Assembly (NCBI GenBank): GCA_030549495.1
Contig: JAUIRK010000226.1
Span: 1 to 64,000 of the forward strand
Direction of reading: 5' to 3'
DNA length: 64,000 nt
Origin: Nectonema munidae
Taxonomy: Eukaryota; Nematomorpha; Nectonematoida; Nectonematidae
A model generated the notes under the pieces. The model was not told where the DNA came from. It searched no databases and was given only the letters and a program-made list of their open reading frames with translations. This document shows, in pieces, positions 53,428 through 62,606 of this stretch. Numbering within the stretch: position 1 is the stretch's first letter; each line of letters starts with the position of its first letter. The position numbers were made by a program, and so were the translations under genes.

Positions 53428-53879
53428 CTTCTGTCTAATTTGCATTTAGAGTTAAATTAAAATAGTTTTCAATCGTTACAATTTTATATCAATGAATATT
53501 GTTAGACTCGCGCTAAGAATTTTTTTCAAACATTTGAAAACTTTAATTTTTTTCAAGTCAAGAAATTTTTTAATAGCTATTTGGGAATGAATATTTTGAC
53601 TAGCTATTCAGTTTAAAAACAAGAATACTCTATTTGCTGATATTTTTTATAATGTTTGATTGTTAAATTTTATAAGTAACACTACATAATCAAATCAGTT
53701 TTTTAAGAAATTTTGTTGATTATTATAATAATAATATAATATCGAAACAAAATGTTTCAGTTGTTAAAAATATACTTGATTTATTTATGACAGCTGTCAA
53801 AATTTTATTTGTAGACAGAAATATTCAAAAAAAAACGCAATGATTTTCTTTTCTCGTATACTTTGATTTATGTTAGTTT

Positions 53880-54226
53880 GGTCCTCGGACATTTCGCCCC
53901 ATTATTTTCATAAGACAGTTCGAAGCATTATTTTCATAAGACATTTTGTTTCATGGACAATTCGCCCCGTTATTTTCATAAGACATTTTGTCTCATGGAC
54001 AATTCGCCACGTTATTTTCATAAGACATTTTGTCTCATGTACAATTTAAAAAAATTAAGAGATAAAATGATTAATTTGAAATAATTTAATAGAGATAAAA
54101 TAAACAAGAATATAAATTTTTTTAATAATTTTACATATATAATAAGCAAAGATGGATGAAACAAATAGCCTGTGAGATAATTTATCCAGGGGCCAAATTA
54201 TCTATGGGGCGAAATGTTTTTCGACC
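53880..54226. mobile_element. MITE with internal 42-bp minisatellite
   Basis: Terminal inverted repeats GGTCCTCGGACATTTCGCCCC (left) and, on the minus strand, GGTCGAAAAACATTTCGCCCC (right). Flanks GTTAGTTT (53872-53879) and ATTAGTTT (54227-54234) form a near-perfect 8-bp target duplication. From 53884 to about 54045 there are about four copies of a 42-bp unit containing TTATTTTCATAAGACATTTT, each including an ATTCGCCCC string that echoes the terminal repeat. Confidence 0.75.
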
Positions 54227-54439
54227 ATTAGTTTAAATAATTTTTTAATTATAAGGGTTAGCTACTTAAACGTTGGCTTTTGCTGCTTATAAAAACTTAT
54301 CAAATAACTTTATGCCTCCTATTATTTTAAAATTTAAGAACAGACGGTTCCATTTTAAAATAGTGAAAATTGCTTTATTAGTTTATTTTGTTTCCTTTCT
54401 CTCTTATGTTAATTATGTAGCAAATTTTTCAATTTTGAG

Positions 54440-54590
54440 TAAAGGTAAGGTGCAGCGGGTGTATTTTCATTGACAAGGCACTGATGTACCGCTTATGTCA
54501 AACTATGAACAAATTCGTATCGATGAGGAATCGAATCCAGAGGCTTCCGTGCTGAGTCCATCATCTCAACCAACCTGTCATGCCATCCAT
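54440..54590 (-). repeat. tRNA-derived SINE, variant of family A
   Basis: The minus strand has a box-A-like GGTTGGTTGAGATG and box B GGATTCGATTCCTC. It then shares the tail of family A (CATAGTTTGACATAAGCGGT ... ATGAAAATACACCC) but has a different head sequence. It looks like an older subfamily, or a tail shared between different tRNA heads. Confidence 0.68.
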
Positions 54591-55096
54591 AGAGTATGCT
54601 GTAGGGGGATACGTCAAATTAGTTTTCAAAAAACTTAAGTTATGCTCTAAAAATTTTTAGTTTTTGTTGAAGCTCTATAATTTTTTCTGATAGACATTTT
54701 TTTCCTTAAAAGTTATAAAAGGCAAATCATTGCAAAATGTTAACAGTTATTTTACTTTTTGTAGCTTGTATCAATTTAGCTTTTAAACTATTTTTGAATG
54801 ATGCTGAGTAAAATGAAATAATGCCATCTTAATTTTTTGTTTACACAATTATAACTTCGTTTTATACCCTTGCCCTGAATCAATCACATTTTTTCATATA
54901 AACATCGCAGGGTGTCTAGTAGACTCTTTGCCTTTAGACTACATTCACTCATAAAACTATCCAACCTTCAGTTATTTGTTTTCTCTATGAATCAAATATC
55001 CTTTCATCAATTCCTGTAATGTGCCACTACTTCATTTTATCAAATGAAAAGCCTATTCCACCCCCTGACAATTTTGAATTTTTTTTAACTAGTGTA
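54591..55096. other. Intergenic, no gene seen
   Basis: AT-rich. Nothing recognised. Confidence 0.4.
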
Positions 55097-55104
55097 TATT
55101 CGAT

Positions 55105-55816
55105 GGTTGTAGGTAAAAATGGCACGGAATAAATGCCCCTGGAAAAAATGCCCCCTAATTTTTGATTTTCAGGATTTTTTTATTATATAAATATTTTTAT
55201 TTGGTACCGTTTTGAAAGGCTAAATTTCTAAAATTTCTTAATCTATAGGGTTTTTTTCTTTATAAAGTTCGGCTATAGCACGGTTTTTGTAACGGATATG
55301 TTTCTATATTCTGTGTATATATATTTTTTGCGTTGTAAATTATGTCTAATATGCTCATATGTATATAAGGCATATAACGGAGAAGATAAAATGTATGGTG
55401 TGAAGCATTTAATTATTGCAAAGTTGAGTAAACAATAGCAAAGATGCAGACTTGTGGGAATGTGTTCTTAAAATCAGTTAAAACACAAATTATATTTAGA
55501 AAGTGTTCTGATACACACAAAGTCCAAAAATATTTGCTGTTTTATAAAAAAAAAATTTGTATTTAAAAAATTGTCCTATGCTGAGTTTTTTAGTTTACTT
55601 TAATTAAATTTTAAATGTTTTAGATGAAAAGTTAACTTTTTGTTTTTTTTTTTACAAAAAAAAATCTTTATTTGACCTATCTTTTTTAAAAAAATTTTTT
55701 TTAATTTTAATTAATAATTTTTTGAAATTTTTTGTGTTGGGGCATTTTTTCCTAATTTTAGATTGGGGCATTTTTTCGGGAGCATTTTTAATTGGGGGCA
55801 TTTTTTCTGCGCACCA
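55105..55816. mobile_element. 712-bp MITE with perfect 8-bp target duplication
   Basis: Exact 8-bp direct repeats TATTCGAT at 55097-55104 and 55817-55824. The ends are GGTTGTAGGTAAAAATGGC at the left and, on the minus strand, TGGTGCGCAGAAAAAATGCC at the right. Both sub-terminal regions repeat AAAAAATGCCCC several times in inverted orientation. The interior is AT-rich and non-coding. The 8-bp duplication points to hAT or a hAT-like family. A partial relative ends near 46460. Confidence 0.78.
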
Positions 55817-55824
55817 TATTCGAT

Positions 55825-56640
55825 ATGCAAATTTAATTAAAATATTTTCGCTGGAAGTATAGTATTTAAATTCACCAATTTTGTAAAAAAAAATATAAAG
55901 TAGTCTTATAAATTTAGGACTTTAGTTATGCGCTGAATACATTCTATTTTAAAGGATTGCTTATATTTCGTCTCGCGTGGTATTTCCAGACCACTAATTT
56001 TGAAAATTGCAACAAAAAAATTTCGCCCCCCCCCTCCATAATTTTGAGGAGTGTTATGAGTGTGTTAACTAGATTACTGGCCTTCACACGGTCCCTTCTC
56101 GATTTAATTTAAAAAAAATTCAATTTTTAAATGTTAGAAAAAGAATATAAAAGGTGTTTTTCTGTATCCGTTTAGTTTATACTAAAGATTTGTAATAGTA
56201 TAAATTGACAATAGATTAAATTATTTTAATGTGTATATCATTCCTTCGTATACCCTTATAAATTTCATTTTCCTATGCCGCCCAATTAGAAATTTGCTTG
56301 AAAACGATTTCCTAAAATTTTTTATTTATTATATAGTTTAATTTAATAGGAAATTTATCGATAATTTACGTGTAATTGAAAAATTATTGATAATAGTATT
56401 GTCTGTAATTTGCGATCTCTACTCACCAGTGATGCATCAAATAAAAATTATCCGCCTAAATTATGTTTCTACCTTTCTTACAAACTTTTTTGAAATTAAC
56501 TTTTGAGGGCCCTTAAATATTTATTGAAGGTAAACTCGAACAAAATATAAAGACAAGAACAATCCAGATAATTTTTTCTATTTATTTCATAATCAAGAAT
56601 TTTCAAATGTTTTCAGAGAGATATTTGATGTTTTCAGAGA
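55825..56640. other. Intergenic, no gene seen
   Basis: AT-rich, with a short C run near 56027. Nothing recognised. Confidence 0.4.
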
Positions 56641-56649
56641 CAATTATTG

Positions 56650-57100
56650 AATAGACATATTTTGTCAAAATTGCTGATATTGAGTCTGCTCCTTTGTTTC
56701 ATATTTAACGTAAGCATGTGTGAAAAACCCGACTCGCAAAGACAAGATTCCTTGATATTGAATTTTTAATTTGTCTGAAATGTTGCGTGATTATTTCAAG
56801 TAGTTGGTCTTCTTTAAGATCCTTTATGTTTTTCCTCGTTTTAATTATAAATGTGTCTATGATCCTTTTTCTTCCTTTTCTTGTATCAGAAGTGTTAGGT
56901 AAATAATTTTCAATTTGTTCCTTAAGGCTCTAAGGATGCTTCTCAATCATGAAGATGATATTTTCTTATCGACTTTTCTTCGCTAAGATTTTAGTATTAT
57001 TTTCAAAATATCATTATCCAGTCTTTTTAAACTAAAAATTGTCACATTCTTGCTTTGTAGAGATAGTTTGAAATCATTCGAAAGTTTCTCAGAGATTTTC
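56650..57100 (-). pseudogene. hAT transposase C-terminal relic
   Basis: In several minus-strand frames it reads LRNKLKIIY, KDLKEDQLLEIITQHFRQIK, CLCESG and FSHMLTLNMKQRSRLNISNF. The CLCESGFS...K.R.RL pattern is the dimerisation-end signature of ZBED5/SCAND3-like hAT transposases. Several stops and frame changes are present and no N-terminal part was found. It is a diverged remnant and the call rests mainly on the short signature. Confidence 0.5.
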
Positions 57101-57179
57101 AAAAATTCGACTGTTAAGCCTTCTAAGTAAAGTTAAAAATCTTTTACTTAACTTTAATCAATTTTTTTCTTCTTCAAAA

Positions 57180-58124
57180 TACAGTACTGCCTTTCTTTAA
57201 CCCGGACAGAACATTTGGAAAAAGTATTCGGATAATGAAATTTCCAGAATTGAAAAAGAAGAATACTTTTTCTGTCAAAGTTTACGGAGTTGATAGTTAA
57301 TGAAGCCTCAACAACCCTTGTTTATACGAACTTCATCATCCCTACCCTACAAATGTATTTTTTCTAAACGTTTTTGTTTCTTATTGCACCTTTGAGTAAA
57401 GGCAAGGATACTTATTTGTTTTGTATCCGCGGATTGGGATATGAAATTTGACATCCTAGCGGATGCGGATATCGTATTGCTATTCTAAGCAAATGCATGT
57501 TTTATACTTCTTAAAAATTTAGAGAGAAGAGTCAATGCACATATGTGTTACTATCATAAAAACGTACTTATAAAAATTTTAGATAAAGTAAATATTGGAA
57601 AATTCCAAAAAAAAAAACATGGCGTATATAAAAAAAAAGAAAAATATTTGAAAATTTCAGATGTTGACGCTTAAATGATCTTCTGATAAGAATGTTGAGA
57701 GGATTTGGACATTTTTGCGCATAATTCGCATACTTAGATTCCTTCTCACTTCGTGCGACTCCACTTAAAGTTCCATCCTTGAATACAGGAAAGATAAAGA
57801 GATCAAAAAAATTTTAATGAAGAAAATTGAAAATTTGATTTTTTTGGCAAAATATATTAGTAATATTAGGGTATTATGTTAACTCCGTAATATTGGACAG
57901 CTAAATTAATGTTTTTTTTTCATTGTCCCATTAGTTCTTTTAAATGTTTTGTTAGCATGAACGAAAGTCTATTGCATAATACCATGATATAACTGGAATA
58001 GCACTAATATTTTTTAGTATAAACGTCCAATGCTTGTTTTTTTTTCATTGAATAGAATTTAATCTTTTTGTCCTTCTTGCATTTTTAAGGGCGAGAAGAG
58101 AAGGAAGAACTTTAAGACATGATT
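57180..58124. other. Intergenic, possible pogo/Tigger end
   Basis: CAGTACTGCCTTTCTTTAAC followed by CCGGACAGAACATTTGG near 57184-57220 resembles the end of a pogo/Tigger element. No partner end or transposase was found. The rest is AT-rich. Confidence 0.3.
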
Positions 58125-58440
58125 GTGTAGTTGGAGTCCTGTTTTTTGAGAAGGAGTCGTAGTCGTCAAAATGATTGCAACTCCAATTTCAAAAATATTT
58201 ACATTCATAATTATTAGATTAAAAGCTGAACTCATGAATTAGATCTCAACGTTGCAAAAATGCTTATCATTTTAGTCCAATCGTTGAAAGTTTTGTAAGT
58301 CATGGAAAGAGGCTGAAAATTAAAGAATGAACTTTTTTATTACACAATTTCCTTGTGAAGAGATAAAGCTCAGTTTACGAGTAGGAAGTTTTTGGAGAAA
58401 AAAAATTAAATGAAAAATATGCTTGGAAAATTTTTTTAAT
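58125..58440. repeat. Dispersed GGAGTCG-type repeat, copy 2
   Basis: Head AGTTGGAGTCCTG and AGGAGTCGTAGTCG; tail TTTTTTATTACACAATTTCC to GTTTACGAGTAGGAAG. It parallels 27760-28110 in order and spacing. No coding potential. Confidence 0.5.
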
Positions 58441-58873
58441 CGTATATTCAGTTTATGAATCGTAATTTTTTGTAGATAAAAAGGTTATTGGCAGTAATTT
58501 GAAAATATTTTTGGAGACAATGAAAGAAAGAGAGAGTAAAGTACAAATACAAATCAATTGAGCTTTTTAATAAATTATGTTGTGCTTGTAAGATAAAGGA
58601 GAAGCTTGCAGGATTCAGAAAATGTTTCAAAGACTATTTTCTAAAATCTGTATTCACAAACGACCTTGAAATATGGTACATGTCATCACACTTTTTGAGA
58701 TTTATAATATTGGAAACAGAATGGTTGATGATGATTTTTAAAGTCAAAGTCTCATAATTATAAATAAGCTGAGTTCATCAGTGTTACAAAAGTTATACAT
58801 AATTACAAATAAGTTGAGTCGAAGTCACAAAATATTCTTTCCCATTCCGCTACCCTTCTTTAAGAAATAAAAA

Positions 58874-59005
58874 GAACGTTGGTTAGATACTGGGTTTCGA
58901 TAACTTAAGGTCTTCGGTTCGATCCCGCATCAAGCCTCCTTTCATCATAGTTCGATACAAGCGTCGCAATTGTGACTTCTCGATGAAAACACCCTACAGA
59001 ACCTT
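58874..59005 (+). repeat. tRNA-derived SINE, family A
   Basis: Head GTTGGTTAGATACTGGG, box B CGGTTCGATCCCGC, and body through CTCGATGAAAACACCCTACAG. The first bases of box A are missing, so it is slightly truncated at the head. Confidence 0.78.
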
Positions 59006-59615
59006 ATCAGCACTAAAAGATACACTTTAAATGATCGTTTATATCATCAAACAATAAATATAAAATAAAAAAATAATATTTTATATTATTATATTTATAT
59101 AAATATAAATATAAAAAAACTTTTATATTAGTGCATTTTATCAAGAATTTCAATGTTTGTTTCAACATTTGACAAATTTCTTTTTTTCACATCTTGACTT
59201 TCTGTAAAGTAACGATAATTATGACTTAAAATATCTTTAGTAGTAAAGATCCCAAGTCTACTTATTGGTGGCTATCTCTCTCTGGACCACAACCTTTAAA
59301 AGCCGTTTCTGTTCAACTATATGAAAAGAATAACACTAAATTTTTAACAATTATTACTGCTGAACCGATTAGATCAATACCGCTATCAGCTTATTTTTCT
59401 TCTAAAATTTTTTTATCTTTTCAAATATTTTTGTAAATTTTAAATATGCTATTACTTTCAGAAAGGTGTATACCTTTGTTTTCTTTTTACTGTAAGAACA
59501 ACCCTATCAAATGCGCCTTAATCTAAGACATAGTTCTCAACCCCATCACCGAAACCCTAATTATAGTCGCGAGTGTATTCGCAAAAGTCGCCTTCTTAAG
59601 TTTCAAAATTACGTT
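59006..59615. other. Intergenic, no gene seen
   Basis: AT-rich. Nothing recognised. Confidence 0.4.
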
Positions 59616-59842
59616 CGAAAAAAACGAAGGGTACTTATGGGTTATCTCTCCCCCCCCCCCCCCACTCTAAAAATTTTTTTTCCAACATAATAATTTTGAA
59701 ATACTTTAAAACTAAAAAAGAACTTAATTTTGAATAATTTAAAATTAATAATTTAAAATTAAATTCAAATAAAATTTTTTAAAAAATTTTTTAGAGTGGG
59801 AGGGGGGGGGGAGATAACCCATAAGTACCCTTCGTTTTTTTT
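59616..59842. mobile_element. Foldback MITE with C/G-run arms
   Basis: Inverted arms of about 65 bp: ACGAAGGGTACTTATGGGTT then ATCTCTCC, a C run and ACTCTAAAAA at the left; the exact complement TTTTTAGAGTGGGAGGGG ... GTACCCTTCG at the right. The central part, about 85-110 bp, is AT-rich. The arms could form a long hairpin. No target duplication is obvious. Confidence 0.75.
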
Positions 59843-59862
59843 GAGAAAATAAAATAATCCTA

Positions 59863-60028
59863 ACCCCCCCCCCCCCCCCCCCACTCTAAAAATTTTTTTT
59901 CCAACATAATAATTTTGAAATACTTTAAAACTAAAAAAGAACTTAATTTTGAATAATTTAAAATTAAATTCAAATAAAATTTTTTAAAAAATTTTTTAGA
60001 GTGGGGGGGGGGGGGAGATAACCAAAAA
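59863..60028. mobile_element. Second, trimmed copy of the foldback MITE
   Basis: A C run then ACTCTAAAAATTTTTTTTCC, the same centre as 59616-59842 minus a short internal duplication (TAATAATTTAAAAT), and a G run then GAGATAACC. It lacks the outer arms. The central sequence is nearly identical to its neighbour, so the tandem duplication is recent. Confidence 0.72.
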
Positions 60029-60332
60029 TACCAAACAAAGTTATAATATATACTGAAATTCACTACGATTTCACTTTTGTTACAATACTTCTTTATCTAG
60101 CTTTTTTAAATATATACCGGCCCGTTTATATCCATACACATAATCAATCAATCATCACTCAAATGCAACTGGACACGAACACACGCAAGTTCAAGCAATC
60201 ATACGCCATATTCTTCTCAGTAGCTTATTTTCAATGTATGCCTTCCAATTTAAAATCACACACACTCATCACTCCTAGTTTGTTCAAGTATCGGTATCTG
60301 TTCACAATCGACACCTCCGTGTTATAAGGTAG

Positions 60333-60473
60333 TTAACCCATTTAAGGCCAAGCAAAGCAGACGATATCTAAAAAACGCAGACGATTTATATTCAAAGTCA
60401 TTGAAAAAAGCAGACGAAGATGAAATTACTTATGTTCCAAAATAGGAACATTGGCCGTAAAGGGGTTGATTAA
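60333..60473. mobile_element. TTAA-bounded MITE (piggyBac-like), copy A
   Basis: Starts TTAACCCATTTAAGGCCAAG and ends, read on the minus strand, TTAATCAACCCCTTTACGGC. TTAA at both borders and CCC at the start of the inverted repeats fit piggyBac-type elements. The interior repeats GCAGACGA and AAAACGCAGACGATTTATAT. It is non-coding. Confidence 0.65.
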
Positions 60474-60479
60474 AAAAAA

Positions 60480-61490
60480 ACTATATCTTTTAACTAACAT
60501 GTATCATCTGTGTCACACAACGTACTGTAACTTTTTTAAAAAAAAAAGCGACCAGTAAAAAGTGTCTATTACCAAGAATGTCAGGAAATGATGGCTGGGC
60601 ATAGCAAGAAAAGCTGACGACATTCCTTGCCGCCGGCATGCGGGCTTGAAGTAAACAAGTGGTGGTGAAGTTGTTTTCCAAAGATCACAGGATTCCCTTC
60701 CTACGCGGCATATGCATTATGTTTCTCCTTCTGCGAATAGGAGAGAAGAGAAATCTTTTCCTCTCTCTCTCATTTGCATGACATCGTTGGTGTGTGAAAT
60801 GATTTCAGAATCATCATAATTTGTATGTGTTTATGTGTTTTTTTCTCCTGAATTTAAAAAGTATACCATGTATACGAATGCTATATATATATATATTTTT
60901 TTGAGTGTGTGTAAGCTGATTTATGTTATGTTGTTATATTATATTAGTATAGATAGAGGTAGGTAGGTAGATAGATGGCGAAGAGTATTTAAATGTATGC
61001 ATAAGCGTTTTTTAAATAATGTCTATATCAGCAGCATGTGACGCGATCATCACACATATATCTGTGCAGAATTATTTACCATATAATACATTATTTTATC
61101 TTGTATTCCATCTCCTCTTCCTTTTCTCTTTCATGAAAAAGTAAGCTCTCTCTCTTTTTTTACCTTCTTCCTTTTCAAGGTTTTTTTCGAATGTCGCATT
61201 GGATCGTTTGTTTTTCACTTTTTCTCTCATTTTCAGCACTCCCCCTATTTACCGTCATAGTTATCATGGAGTTCTTAAGTAGCGTCACAGCATATTTAAA
61301 ATTTAACTAGTTCAAGTTAGTTCACACACACATGCATGCATGCATGCATAAACTTAAGTAGAGAAATGAGAGATCAAAAAAGAGATTTTACTTGAACTTC
61401 AATAACGAAAAGATCTCCTATTGAATATATTTATATACGTGTCCTAGACTCGTAAATCATCGGAAGCATCAAAAGTCGGTTAGGTTGTTT
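60480..61490. other. Intergenic, no gene seen
   Basis: Contains a GATA/GTAG microsatellite at about 60955-60977 and ATGC repeats near 61332. The block 60540-60720 has more balanced composition but no recognisable gene. Confidence 0.4.
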
Positions 61491-61497
61491 TAATCCA

Positions 61498-61635
61498 TTA
61501 ACCCATTTACGACCAATGTTCCTATTTTGGAACATAAGTAATTTCATCTTCGTCTGCTTTTTTCAATTACTTTGAATATAAATCGTCTGCGTTTTTTTAG
61601 ATTTCGTCTGTTTTGCTTGGTCTTAAATGGGTTAA
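61498..61635 (-). mobile_element. TTAA-bounded MITE, copy B (inverted)
   Basis: Starts TTAACCCATTTACGACCAAT and ends TTGGTCTTAAATGGGTTAA, with TTAA at both borders (61498-61501, 61632-61635). It is the reverse complement of copy A through CGTCTGCGTTTTTTTAGAT and is followed at once by copy C in the opposite orientation. Confidence 0.72.
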
Positions 61636-61760
61636 GTACCATAGAAATCAGACGATATCTAAAAAACGCAGACGATTTATATTCAAAGTCATTGAAAAAA
61701 GCAGACGAAGATGACATTACTTATGTTCCGAAATGAGAGCATTGGGACTTAATGGGTTAA
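61636..61760 (+). mobile_element. TTAA-bounded MITE, copy C
   Basis: Same orientation as copy A. It begins within the element (AATCAGACGATATCTAAAAA) without its own left end, and ends GACTTAATGGGTTAA with TTAA at 61757-61760. With copy B it forms a head-to-head palindrome of about 260 bp. Confidence 0.7.
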
Positions 61761-62606
61761 ACTGGCAACTTGAACGCAAACTCTTTGATATGATTGAATT
61801 AAATTTTTTTCATACTTTTTTAGTTTTAACCAAAATCGTGTGCTTAACTAATTTCATCTTAGAAAAAGCAGATGAGATTAAGTAATAATCCAGAGTTAAA
61901 GCTGACAATGGGATTAAATGAGTCGAAATGAGATATTGAAATTGGTTATAATAAATATAGCAGCATCGTTTAATTGTTTCTTTTTATCATGATGTTACTT
62001 CATTACAATATTCCAAATTTCGGTGAGGAATACATAGTCTGAAATAGTGCTTGCATTCAGTTGATGTATGCCCAAGCCATCCCTGTCATATAAAGATATG
62101 ATTATGTGAAATTAGTAATGTTATTTTATTAATTTTTCCGCTATATGATATCATCTCTTTTGTGATTTGATATAAACTTTGAAGCGTAAATATTTTTTTA
62201 GCAATAACAATAATAGTAAATGATAGTGATGGTTTGATCCCAATGTTTGAGCTATTTCGATTCCATTTACTTTATATAATGCCGATTGTGAACTGATACC
62301 GATAACACTGGTCAACAAATTTTTATTTTTTTTCTTTGGCAGACCATCTAGGAGTGTTTTCTGGGGTTTTGAAGGTCGCTGATTACGAATATAACATTGG
62401 TTTTGTCTGATTGGCTCTAGTTTAGAAGATACTGATAGCCTCAAATAAGCCTAAACTGCTAAAATTCTCCCTGAAATACTTCAATATAGAAGCAGTAAAT
62501 AATAATATCAGAAAATACATAATAATTATTATGTATGTAGTGTTTTTAAAACAGTATTTAAGAATTTTCTTTTTAATTCTTTTCCTTTTTTATTCCAGAG
62601 TTGAAA
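61761..62606. other. Upstream region of the 62607 gene
   Basis: AT-rich with no repeat identified. A pyrimidine tract ending TTTTTTATTCCAG (62585-62598) lies 8 bases before the ATG at 62607 and could be a splice acceptor, so an upstream non-coding exon is possible. Confidence 0.35.

Noticed and set aside
57184-57300. pogo/Tigger element
   Set aside because: One end-like string only, without a partner end or TA duplication that could be fixed.
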